From the NCBI GenBank assembly GCA_034434335.1, contig DAOTZS010000047.1, positions 1 to 15,422 on the forward strand: a DNA stretch of 15,422 bases. Direction: 5' to 3'. This document shows, in pieces, positions 1 through 5,913 of the stretch; the first letter of the stretch is position 1, and each line of letters opens with the position of its first letter. The notes under the pieces are model-generated. The model saw only the letters and a program-made list of their open reading frames with translations. It searched no databases and had not been told where the DNA came from. The stretch comes from DAOTZS01 sp034434335. Lineage in GTDB: Bacteria > Chloroflexota > Anaerolineae > CG2-30-64-16. Both the position numbers and the translations under genes were made by a program.

Positions 1-623
1 GCCGCAAAGCCGATCACCCGCTCGTCGCCGTTCAAGCCGGCCCGCGCGCGCAACGCCGCCATCCCCGCCGGGGTCGGATCGGGGATGATCACCGGCGGCA
101 GGATCACCCGCACCTTGCTGTCCAGGAAACGAGAGAGGAAAGGCGAATGCCGCGCGAAGTCCTCGGTATAGGCCACGATCGTGTCGGCCAGCCGGCCCGC
201 CAGCAGGTTGTCCCAGAAGGTCAGCCGGTCCACGATCTTGCCGTACCAGATCGGCGGCATCTGGAGGTCGCAGTGATAGGTCAGGATTGGCCTGTGGCCC
301 GCCAGGCGCGCGAGCGCAGTCGCCAGTGCTGCCTCCACCTGGGGAAGGTGAATACTCACTACCTCGTGAGCGCGCATCTCGCGCCATGCCAGGCCAGCGA
401 AAGTGGGCATGAAGACGGCTTTGTTGAACCGGAAGAGGACCGGCACCCGCACAACCCGCACGCCGTCCATCATCTCCTCATACGCCAGCTCCCGAGCATA
501 GTGCGAGGTGAGCACTGTGACCTGGTGGCCTCGGCCAGCCAACGCCCTGGCCAGGCGCTCCACATAGATCGTCAGGCCGCTCACATGAGGCCGATAGTAA
601 GTGAGGACAAAGAGGATCTTCAC
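1..623 (-). CDS. GT4-family glycosyltransferase, partial (C-terminus beyond the window)
   Basis: Likely transfers a sugar from a nucleotide-sugar donor onto a lipid- or polysaccharide-linked acceptor at the inner face of the membrane. The reading frame stays open from a GTG at 623 to the window edge, about 207 codons. The start VKILFVLTYYRPHVSG is the usual GT4 N-terminal Rossmann strand followed by the glycine-containing acceptor-side loop. Then come LARALAGRGHQVTVLT and, later, LTYHCDLQMPPIW, all typical of the GT-B N-terminal domain. The donor-binding C-terminal domain with its E-x7-E motif lies outside the window. The GTG start overlaps the stop of the upstream epimerase by four bases (GTGA), so translation is probably coupled. 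Family assignment is firm; donor and acceptor are unknown. Confidence 0.85.
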   Translation of the reverse strand, partial: MKILFVLTYYRPHVSGLTIYVERLARALAGRGHQVTVLTSHYARELAYEEMMDGVRVVRVPVLFRFNKAVFMPTFAGLAWREMRAHEVVSIHLPQVEAALATALARLAGHRPILTYHCDLQMPPIWYGKIVDRLTFWDNLLAGRLADTIVAYTEDFARHSPFLSRFLDSKVRVILPPVIIPDPTPAGMAALRARAGLNGDERVIGFA

Positions 624-1645
624 GCGAAAAGTTCCCGATTAGCCTGTACCCACTCCACCAGGCGGGCAATGCCCTCCCGGACTCCGATCTGCGGCGCCCA
701 ACCGAACTCCCGCGCCGCTTTGCGCACATCGGCGATGAACACCGGCTGATCGCCCGGCCGCCAATCCCGATAAGCCACGGGCCTGATCTGCCGCCCCAAC
801 AGCTCGCCCAACAACGGCCCGAACTCGGCCCAGATCGAAAGAGTGTTGGCCGGCCCGCCACCCAGATTGTAGATCTGACCTTTCGTTACGTCAATCCGTG
901 CGGTCGCCATCTGAAACGCCCGGACGAGATCGTCCACGTGCAACAGGTCGCGCACCTGCTTGCCGTCGCCGTAGATGGTGATCGGCTTGCCGGTGATGGC
1001 CGCGATGACGAACCAGGCTACCCACCCCTGGTCTTCGACCCCCATTTGCCGCTGGCCGTAGATGCAACTTTGCCTGAACACGACCGATTTCAGGCTGTAG
1101 ATACGGAAGTAGTCACGCACATACTGGTCGGCCGCGCCTTTGGAACACCCGTAGGGGCTGTGGAAGTCGAGCGGACGGTCTTCGCCCACCCCCTGCGGAT
1201 AGTCCGGCAACTCGTAACGCGTCGCCAGTTCAACTGCACGTACGTCCTCCATGCCGCCGTATACCTTGTTGGTGGAGGCATAGATGAAAACCGGGTCGTG
1301 GCCGGCATGGCGCGCCGCCTCCAGCACGTTGAAGGTGCCCAAGGCGTTGACCTCAAAATCGGTGCGCGGGTCAGCCACCGAGGTCGTGACCGCGGTCTGG
1401 GCGGCCAAATGGTAAATTGCCTCCTGCCCCTCCGCCGCCCGCAGGATCGCCGGGTAGTCCCGGATGTCACCCAGGATGAAGGCAAACGCTTGGCTGCCGT
1501 ACTTTTCCCGCAGCCACTCCAGGTTGGCCGCGCTGCCGCGGCGCGATAGGTTGTCGAACAAAGTGACCTGATGGCCGGCCTCAATGCTCGCTGCGGCCAG
1601 GTTGCAGCCGATGAACCCTGCACCGCCAGTGATAAGGATACGCAC
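620..1645 (-). CDS. NAD-dependent sugar-nucleotide epimerase/dehydratase, CDP-paratose 2-epimerase-like
   Basis: Extended short-chain dehydrogenase acting on a nucleotide sugar. The 341-aa protein has the NAD-binding GGAGFIG at residues 7-13, the acidic residue D31 after the second strand, and the catalytic Y165-x3-K169 within HSPYGCSKGAADQY. YASTNKVYG (122-130), FHSPYGCSKGAADQY (161-175) and MGVEDQGWVAWF (201-212) resemble the tyvelose/CDP-paratose 2-epimerase subgroup (RfbE) more than GalE or GDP-mannose dehydratase; this comparison is from memory. The length is normal for the family. It is the third gene of a minus-strand operon and overlaps the following glycosyltransferase by four bases. 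It therefore probably supplies an activated deoxysugar or a related epimer to that transferase. No CDP-glucose or CDP-paratose synthesis genes are seen here, so the substrate is uncertain. Confidence 0.9.
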   Translation of the reverse strand: MRILITGGAGFIGCNLAAASIEAGHQVTLFDNLSRRGSAANLEWLREKYGSQAFAFILGDIRDYPAILRAAEGQEAIYHLAAQTAVTTSVADPRTDFEVNALGTFNVLEAARHAGHDPVFIYASTNKVYGGMEDVRAVELATRYELPDYPQGVGEDRPLDFHSPYGCSKGAADQYVRDYFRIYSLKSVVFRQSCIYGQRQMGVEDQGWVAWFVIAAITGKPITIYGDGKQVRDLLHVDDLVRAFQMATARIDVTKGQIYNLGGGPANTLSIWAEFGPLLGELLGRQIRPVAYRDWRPGDQPVFIADVRKAAREFGWAPQIGVREGIARLVEWVQANRELFA

Positions 1646-1690
1646 CGCTCCTACCTCAGACAGAACATATCGCTGGCCACCAACAGCCAG

Positions 1691-1915
1691 CTAGCGCCTG
1701 AGACGCGACAGCACGTTGAGCGCCAGCGTCAACAGCAAGCTGACCAAGATCATCGTGCCTAGAGGGATATAAACCGTGAGATTACCGCGCTGAATCAAGA
1801 TGTCGCCGGGCAGCCGGCCCAGGCCAGGCAGCCGGCTGATCAGCAACAACAGCAACCCAAGCAAGAGCAGGCCACCACCGAGCACCATCAGTACCCGACC
1901 CATGCCCTCAAGCAT
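1691..1915 (-). CDS. DUF2905 small membrane protein
   Basis: A 74-aa protein with two hydrophobic segments, at about residues 8-27 and 48-66. They flank a polar turn with LGRLPGDILI and end with PLGTMILVSLLLTL. This two-helix layout with the conserved LPGD turn is characteristic of DUF2905, a family of unknown function. A GGAGG sequence stands about nine bases before the ATG. It lies 45 bases before the epimerase and 73 bases after the flippase-like gene on the same strand, so it is probably cotranscribed with the polysaccharide genes. A downstream in-frame ATG (codon 5) is an alternative start. The context suggests a role at the membrane but does not define it. Confidence 0.8.
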   Translation of the reverse strand: MLEGMGRVLMVLGGGLLLLGLLLLLISRLPGLGRLPGDILIQRGNLTVYIPLGTMILVSLLLTLALNVLSRLRR

Positions 1916-1988
1916 GCGCCCTCACCTCCGTCGAGCAGGATGAAGAAGATGTAATGCGCCAGGCAGAGACCATAGCGCCCCATATCAG

Positions 1989-3035
1989 TCACCCCTTGCC
2001 CGCATGACGCTGCCGCCACTTGTGTAATACCTGACCCAGAGAGGTACCGTGTACCCACAACGCCACCGCGCCCGAGGCGCTCAGCGTCACATAGTTGACC
2101 CCATGCCAGACCAGCGCGTAGCTAAAGGCCATCTCCCTGGGCACGCCGAAGGGTGCCAGTGCCACTATCACCAGGCCGTGAAACACTCCTATGTATCCCG
2201 GCGAGGAAGGAAGCAGCATTCCCAACGTGGTGACCACTACCGCGAAGGCCGCGGCGGTCAGCGGCAAGGCAAGCCCGAATGCCTGCCCTGCCGACCATGC
2301 CACCCCCGTCACACCGACCCAGCCTGCCAACGAAAGGCCCATAAGCAGGAGGCCCCAGCGCGTCCGCAACGCCGCAAAGCCGTCCACCAGATGGCCCAGA
2401 GCGTCGTACAAGACCGGCCGATCAAGAAAAGCTGCCCGGCCTGACAACCACCGTGCCCACCCCAACAAGCGTTCCTTCCAGTATGAGAGCACCACCATAC
2501 CCAGTGCGATGGCCAGCGCTGCCACCCCTAACGCCTGGGCTGAGTAGGTCATCCAGGTCGGCAACCGGACAAAGGGCAGCAGTACCACCAATACGATCAG
2601 CAAGGACAGCACATCCAGCAGCCGCTCTACCACGATGGTAGACAGGGTACGGGCCGCGCTTACTGGTTGGTCGCTGATCAGCAGGACCAGCCGCACAGCC
2701 TCTCCCAGTCTGGCTGGCAAGACGTTGCTGGCCAGATATCCCGCGCTCAGGGCCGTGAAGGCCGAGACGAAGGACACCCGCTGCTCGGGTCGGAAGAGCA
2801 ACTGCCAACGCCACGTCTTTACGAACAGCAGTACAATGAGGATCGCAATTCCAGGAAATAGCCAGAGGTAATTGGCACCGCGCAAGGCCTCCCAAAGCCC
2901 TTGCCACTGCAGGCCGCGCAGGGCCAGTGCCAGGAAGGCCAGGCTCACAGTGACCTCCAGCCCACGCTGGAGCCACGCTCGTCGCAAGATGGGCACAGGC
3001 AGGGAAGTCTGGGTATTGTGAGAAGACAAGGTCAA
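1989..3035 (-). CDS. Flippase-like / lysylphosphatidylglycerol-synthase transmembrane-region family protein (UPF0104)
   Basis: Polytopic membrane protein of 348 aa with roughly seven to eight hydrophobic helices. It carries family signatures: LPARLGEAVR at about 106-115, VERLLDVLSL at 136-145, and LPSSPGYIGVFHG at 275-287. Members are the membrane domain of lysyl-PG synthases or stand-alone proteins often found beside glycosyltransferases and proposed to move or modify lipid-linked intermediates. The soluble aminoacyl-transferase domain is absent. The start is a TTG with GGAGAG seven bases upstream; no ATG fits as well. It is the first gene of the minus-strand operon, about 74 bases after the predicted transcription start. 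The neighbouring epimerase and glycosyltransferase suggest glycolipid or polysaccharide assembly; the exact substrate is unknown. Confidence 0.85.
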   Translation of the reverse strand: MTLSSHNTQTSLPVPILRRAWLQRGLEVTVSLAFLALALRGLQWQGLWEALRGANYLWLFPGIAILIVLLFVKTWRWQLLFRPEQRVSFVSAFTALSAGYLASNVLPARLGEAVRLVLLISDQPVSAARTLSTIVVERLLDVLSLLIVLVVLLPFVRLPTWMTYSAQALGVAALAIALGMVVLSYWKERLLGWARWLSGRAAFLDRPVLYDALGHLVDGFAALRTRWGLLLMGLSLAGWVGVTGVAWSAGQAFGLALPLTAAAFAVVVTTLGMLLPSSPGYIGVFHGLVIVALAPFGVPREMAFSYALVWHGVNYVTLSASGAVALWVHGTSLGQVLHKWRQRHAGKG

Positions 3036-3115
3036 ACGCGAGCTCTCCTATGGACAGAGTACGGTTGCAGGCCACGAGCTCTGGACCGCCCTGGAAGGGA
3101 GCCAAGCACCGCCAC

Positions 3116-3144
3116 ATTATAGCACCCTCATAGATGACTGACAA
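3116..3144 (-). promoter_or_regulatory. Sigma-70-type promoter of the polysaccharide operon
   Basis: On the minus strand TTGTCA (3139-3144) and TATAAT (3116-3121) are separated by exactly 17 bases. This places a start site near 3109, about 74 bases before the TTG start of the flippase-like gene. It is the only strong promoter seen upstream of the four minus-strand genes. Confidence 0.7.
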
Positions 3145-3244
3145 AAGCCGCTACAGCACTGGAAAAGGCCGGGCTGCCAGTGCCCTCGGCCGGGAAGGTG
3201 CCCACCCTGCCCCCAGCTGAGCTCAGAGACGGACGTACGCATGT

Positions 3245-3273
3245 TTGACAGACAGGGCCTGGGACATTAGAAT
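3245..3273 (+). promoter_or_regulatory. Sigma-70-type promoter upstream of the His/Cys-rich small protein
   Basis: Consensus TTGACA (3245-3250) and TAGAAT (3268-3273) with a 17-base spacer. The predicted start is near 3280, which gives an untranslated leader of about 197 bases before the ATG at 3477. It is divergent from the polysaccharide-operon promoter about 100 bases away. Confidence 0.75.
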
Positions 3274-3279
3274 GACCTG

Positions 3280-3476
3280 CGCATATATCGTGGTCACCAT
3301 TCGTCACACGTGGGAGTGGTTGGAGCACTGACTGGCCGAGTATCAGGTTTTCTGTGCTGTCTTGGCACGATAACGGAACCAGGCCTAGTGTGGTAACGAT
3401 CTCGCGAAGGCGCAGTCAAGGAACACTGTCGTGTCTCTTTGCTGGGAAAGCAGGTTATCGTAGGAGGTATACAACC
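3280..3476 (+). promoter_or_regulatory. Long structured 5' leader, candidate riboswitch or RNA switch
   Basis: The leader starts with TATCGTG (3286-3292), which pairs perfectly with CACGATA (3366-3372) and closes a 73-base domain. The same downstream strand, read as ACGATAAC (3367-3374), can instead pair with GTTATCGT (3454-3461). That second partner touches the Shine-Dalgarno sequence AGGAGGT (3462-3468). The two pairings exclude each other, which is the layout of a translational switch. I do not recognise it as a known aptamer class. Pairings are read by eye; stability and conservation are untested. Confidence 0.4.
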
Positions 3477-3686
3477 ATGTGTGGACATCATCCATTTCAC
3501 CATCGCCACGGCTACGGACACGGCTGCTGTGCCGGCCCCGAGGCGTGGGAACCTGGTTTCTGCTTCCGCCGGCGCTTCTCTACCCGCCAGGAACGCATTG
3601 CGTGGTTGGAAGAGTATCTGAAGGAACTGCAGGCTGAGGTCCAGGCCGTGCAGGAACACCTGGCCGAGCTAAAGGGAGCTGGATAA
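3477..3686 (+). CDS. Small His/Cys-rich protein with C-terminal coiled coil (DUF5320-like)
   Basis: A 69-aa protein. The N-terminal third is packed with possible metal ligands (MCGHHPFHHRHGYGHGCC, with a further Cys at about residue 29). It is followed by a basic RRRF stretch and a C-terminal amphipathic helix (about 36-66, ERIAWLEEYLKELQAEV) predicted to form a coiled coil. Similar small proteins with a Gly/His/Cys-rich head and an 'EE..LEEYLKELE' tail occur in Chloroflexota and other anaerobes, some grouped as DUF5320; this is a resemblance from memory. Frame-consistent starts exist further upstream, but only the ATG at 3477 has a strong AGGAGGT eight bases before it. It appears to be a single-gene unit behind its own promoter and long leader. 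Metal binding is inferred from composition only. Confidence 0.7.
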   Translation: MCGHHPFHHRHGYGHGCCAGPEAWEPGFCFRRRFSTRQERIAWLEEYLKELQAEVQAVQEHLAELKGAG

Positions 3687-3788
3687 GCCTGCGGTCATCT
3701 TGTTGGTGGCACGGAAAACGAACAACTGTGGCGGCCCAATCGCTGGACAGCGGTTTATGAGCGTTGTCTCAGGAAGGGTAGAGGCGTC

Positions 3789-3916
3789 GTAACTATTCAG
3801 CGGTGACTGGAAGGGCCACGCCGAGGGCTCGCCCGAGGCGTCACCTTTTTGGGCCTGCGGCCAGTGGTCGGCCTTCGCCGACCTCTCTCACGATGCATAC
3901 ATGAAGAGTGTCGGCG
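3789..3916 (+). repeat. Dispersed intergenic repeat, copy A
   Basis: This stretch matches the reverse complement of 12491-12593. Shared blocks include GTAACTATTCA, GCGGTGACTGGAAG, GGCCTGCGGCCAGT and TCGGCCTTCGCCGACCTCT. The match ends at GTGTCGGCG. Copy A carries an extra block of about 27 bases after GACTGGAAG (about 3814-3840) that folds as a small hairpin (GCCGAGGGC / GCCCGAGGC). A second hairpin, GTGTCGGC / GCCGACAC, ends the unit. No coding capacity. It lies upstream of the tRNA-Ser promoter. Confidence 0.8.
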
Positions 3917-3993
3917 GAGGCCGACACCCGGCACGAAGTGCCCAGGAGGGGCATTTCAATCGGCCTGGAGATGCCATTCGTTTTCTGTTATTC

Positions 3994-4022
3994 TTGACAG
4001 TGACCTGCTGTCGTGCTATACT
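3994..4022 (+). promoter_or_regulatory. Sigma-70-type promoter of the Ser-Ser-Arg tRNA operon
   Basis: TTGACA (3994-3999) and TATACT (4017-4022) with a 17-base spacer, about 30 bases before the first tRNA gene. The match to consensus is strong, as expected for stable-RNA genes. Confidence 0.85.
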
Positions 4023-4053
4023 TGCTCTTGGTTGTGAGGTGAGGGAGCCCCGC

Positions 4054-4143
<90 letters not shown>

Positions 4144-4191
4144 ATTAACTGGCAAAACCGGACTTCCCGGGAGTCCATAGCACTGCAATAT

Positions 4192-4289
4192 GGGGAGGTC
4201 GCATAGCCTGGTCTAGTGCGCCCGCCTGCTAAGTGGGTAAGGGTGGTTTAAAACATCCTTCGAGGGTTCAAATCCCTCCCTCCCCGCCA
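4192..4289 (+). tRNA. tRNA-Ser (anticodon GCU)
   Basis: Acceptor GGGGAGG (4192-4198) pairs with CCTCCCC (4279-4285). The anticodon stem CCCGC/GTGGG encloses loop CTGCTAA, giving anticodon GCT for AGC/AGU codons. A very long variable region follows, then T-arm GAGGG-TTCAAAT-CCCTC, discriminator G, and an encoded CCA (4287-4289). It is the second gene of the operon. Confidence 0.95.
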
Positions 4290-4308
4290 TATCTTTTTAG
4301 CTCAACGT

Positions 4309-4384
4309 GTCCCAGTAGCTCAGCGGATAGAGCGCTTCCCTGCGGAGGAAGAGGCCAGAGGTTCAAATCCTCTCTGGGATACCA
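4309..4384 (+). tRNA. tRNA-Arg (anticodon GCG)
   Basis: Acceptor GTCCCAG (4309-4315) pairs with CTGGGAT (4374-4380). D-stem is GCTC/GAGC, anticodon stem CTTCC/GGAAG with loop CTGCGGA, T-arm AGAGG-TTCAAAT-CCTCT. Discriminator A is followed by an encoded CCA (4382-4384). The anticodon at 4342-4344 is GCG, which reads CGC (and CGU by wobble). The D-loop GGA, with A at position 20, fits arginine identity. Most bacteria use ACG (inosine-modified) for this box, so the encoded G34 is unusual. Confidence 0.93.
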
Positions 4385-4386
4385 GG

Positions 4387-4424
4387 AGAAGACCTCCGTA
4401 ATGGCGACGGAGGTCTTCTTTTTT
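4387..4424 (+). terminator. Rho-independent terminator of the Ser-Ser-Arg tRNA operon
   Basis: A perfect 12-bp stem, AGAAGACCTCCG (4387-4398) with CGGAGGTCTTCT (4408-4419), has a nine-base loop and runs into a T6 tract. It begins two bases after the CCA of tRNA-Arg. Confidence 0.9.
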
Positions 4425-4753
4425 GGAAGGCGATCGGAGCAAGCTCCGCTTCTGTTCTGGCTGACGACAAGAGGGCCCTGAGAGAGCAGCCTGAACCCCT
4501 ACATGACGAAAGCCCCGCTTATCAGCAATCGTTGCAGTTGACAGACAAGGCCAAAGATGGTATCGTTTAGCTACCCCTGATGGTTGTAGTCGTCTGAGCT
4601 TGCACTGGCCAATTAAGGCGGGACTTTTCCCAAGAACTGTAGCTTTCCTGAAGAGCAAACTTTGCGGCTGGGCACGCCGCAAAGCGGAGGGAAGGGAACA
4701 GCACTCCATCGCGTTCCATGCCTCACTTGCGAACCCGCCTGGAGGTGGATTCC
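4425..4753. other. Intergenic region upstream of the dockerin/cohesin operon
   Basis: No gene is supported here. It holds a plausible promoter, TTGACA (4538-4543) and TATCGT (4561-4566), 17 bases apart. A nine-base-pair hairpin CTTTGCGGC/GCCGCAAAG (4660-4684) falls in the resulting leader of about 180 bases, and a GGAGGTG Shine-Dalgarno sits at 4741-4747. I recognise no known riboswitch in the leader. Confidence 0.55.
4538..4566 (+). promoter_or_regulatory. Probable promoter of the dockerin/cohesin operon
   Basis: Perfect -35 TTGACA (4538-4543), 17-base spacer, weaker -10 TATCGT (4561-4566). It is the only candidate between the tRNA terminator and the secreted-protein gene. Confidence 0.5.
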
Positions 4754-5899
4754 ATGAAAAACGCTCGCTACCTGCACCTCGGCAAACTTCTCGTCGCCTG
4801 GCTTGTAATCAGCATCCTATACGGTGGAGTTTGTGCCGCGAGCGGCTCTTCAGCCCAAGGCATACCTGAAAGCCGACCTGCCGGTACCTGCCCCACCGAC
4901 ACCACACCGGTACCTTTACCCATCACCCTTACCGTCACCCTACAACGCCCCAACAGCCCCCCGCCCAGCGCCCCTTGGGCAGTCCCGGTTCGGCTGGCCC
5001 TCTACCCGCCGGGCGACCCGGTGACGATTTGTCACCAATGGGACCTCACCCTGGATCAAAACGGCCAGTGGAGCGGCTTCCTGGACATGTTCACCGGTGC
5101 TTATGATGTACGGGTCAAGAACATCCATACCCTGCGTAATGTCAAACGCAATGTCTCGATCTCTGGGCCTCTAGCCATTGACATGGGTACCCTGTTGGAG
5201 GGAGATGCCGACAACGACAACCGCGTGCGGTCGTCCGATTTCGCCCTGCTAAGTGCTGCCTATTTTGCTAACGAGGGAGAACCTCGCTTCGACCCACGCG
5301 CCGATTTCGATGAGGACAATCGCATCCGGTCCAGCGACTTCGCCTTGTTGAGCAGCAACTACTTCAAGAGCGGAGACATTGAGGTCAGCGGGTTGCTGGG
5401 GCAGGCTGCAGCGCGTCGCCCCCTGGGGCTGGTCGACCTGGCCATTGAACCCGCATCGGCCCAGGTGCAGCCTGGTGAGATGGTCACTCTGACCCTGATA
5501 GCCCATGCCGGCGATCAACCCTTTGTGGCGGCTGATGCCGACATCCGTTTCCCACCGGCGACCCTGCGCGTGGTAAGCCCTATGGGTGAGCCCGCCACAG
5601 CCATCGAGCCGCTGCCACCATTGCTCGCCTTCTATAACCAGGTTGACAACGCGGCCGGCCGAATCCTGTACGCGGCCGGATTGTTCACCGGTTCGGCCAG
5701 CGGCGACGTGCCTCTCGCCCGCATCCGCTTCCTGGCATTGGATTGGAGTCCAAGGGTAAATGTCAACCTGGTGGATGGCACAGTTGCAGATGCCAGTGGC
5801 CGCTTTGTCACAGGGAGCCTTTCCGGCGCCTGGATTGCTATCGTGCCAGAGGGCGGCTTCCGATATCGCTACTTACCACTGATCTTCGGTGCACGCTGA
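4754..5899 (+). CDS. Secreted protein with dockerin type I and cohesin-like domains
   Basis: A 381-aa exported protein. A signal peptide (basic MKNARYLHLGK, hydrophobic core to about residue 28) is followed by a beta-rich domain (about 56-148). A type I dockerin-like module (about 149-209) has two duplicated calcium loops: DADNDNRVRSSD at 151-162 and DFDEDNRIRSSD at 184-195, with Asp at loop positions 1, 3, 5 and 12, each followed by FALL. A cohesin-like beta-sandwich follows (about 227-365: VDLAIEPASAQVQPGEMVTL, then DADIRFPPATLRV). The C-terminus is RYRYLPLIFGAR. The ATG at 4754 is chosen because GGAGGTG ends six bases upstream and it begins the signal peptide. Dockerins bind cohesins through calcium-dependent contacts; having both modules suggests self- or partner assembly outside the cell. 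No catalytic domain is seen. It is the first gene of an operon, 14 bases before the next. Confidence 0.85.
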   Translation: MKNARYLHLGKLLVAWLVISILYGGVCAASGSSAQGIPESRPAGTCPTDTTPVPLPITLTVTLQRPNSPPPSAPWAVPVRLALYPPGDPVTICHQWDLTLDQNGQWSGFLDMFTGAYDVRVKNIHTLRNVKRNVSISGPLAIDMGTLLEGDADNDNRVRSSDFALLSAAYFANEGEPRFDPRADFDEDNRIRSSDFALLSSNYFKSGDIEVSGLLGQAAARRPLGLVDLAIEPASAQVQPGEMVTLTLIAHAGDQPFVAADADIRFPPATLRVVSPMGEPATAIEPLPPLLAFYNQVDNAAGRILYAAGLFTGSASGDVPLARIRFLALDWSPRVNVNLVDGTVADASGRFVTGSLSGAWIAIVPEGGFRYRYLPLIFGAR

Positions 5900-5913
5900 G
5901 GGGAGGGAAAAGC

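Noticed and set aside
147..749. Plus-strand frame over the glycosyltransferase and epimerase
   Set aside because: Shadow of two well-conserved minus-strand genes; no recognisable domain.
938..1549. Plus-strand 203-codon frame opposite the epimerase
   Set aside because: Antisense of the epimerase, no ribosome site and no domain.
2422..3144. 240-codon minus-strand frame overlapping the flippase-like gene
   Set aside because: Its translation is Pro/Gly/Ala-rich without family motifs, whereas the other frame has membrane helices and UPF0104 signatures. A frameshift is not needed to explain the real gene.
4625..4715. Resemblance to a cyclic-di-GMP riboswitch (GCAAA ... ACGCCGCAAAGC)
   Set aside because: The bases form a simple nine-base-pair hairpin, and the spaced GGGACGCAAAGCC core and second helix of that class are missing.
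4718..4753. Upstream ATG at 4718 for the dockerin protein
   Set aside because: It would place a charged 12-residue extension before the signal peptide and skip the GGAGGTG ribosome site in front of 4754.
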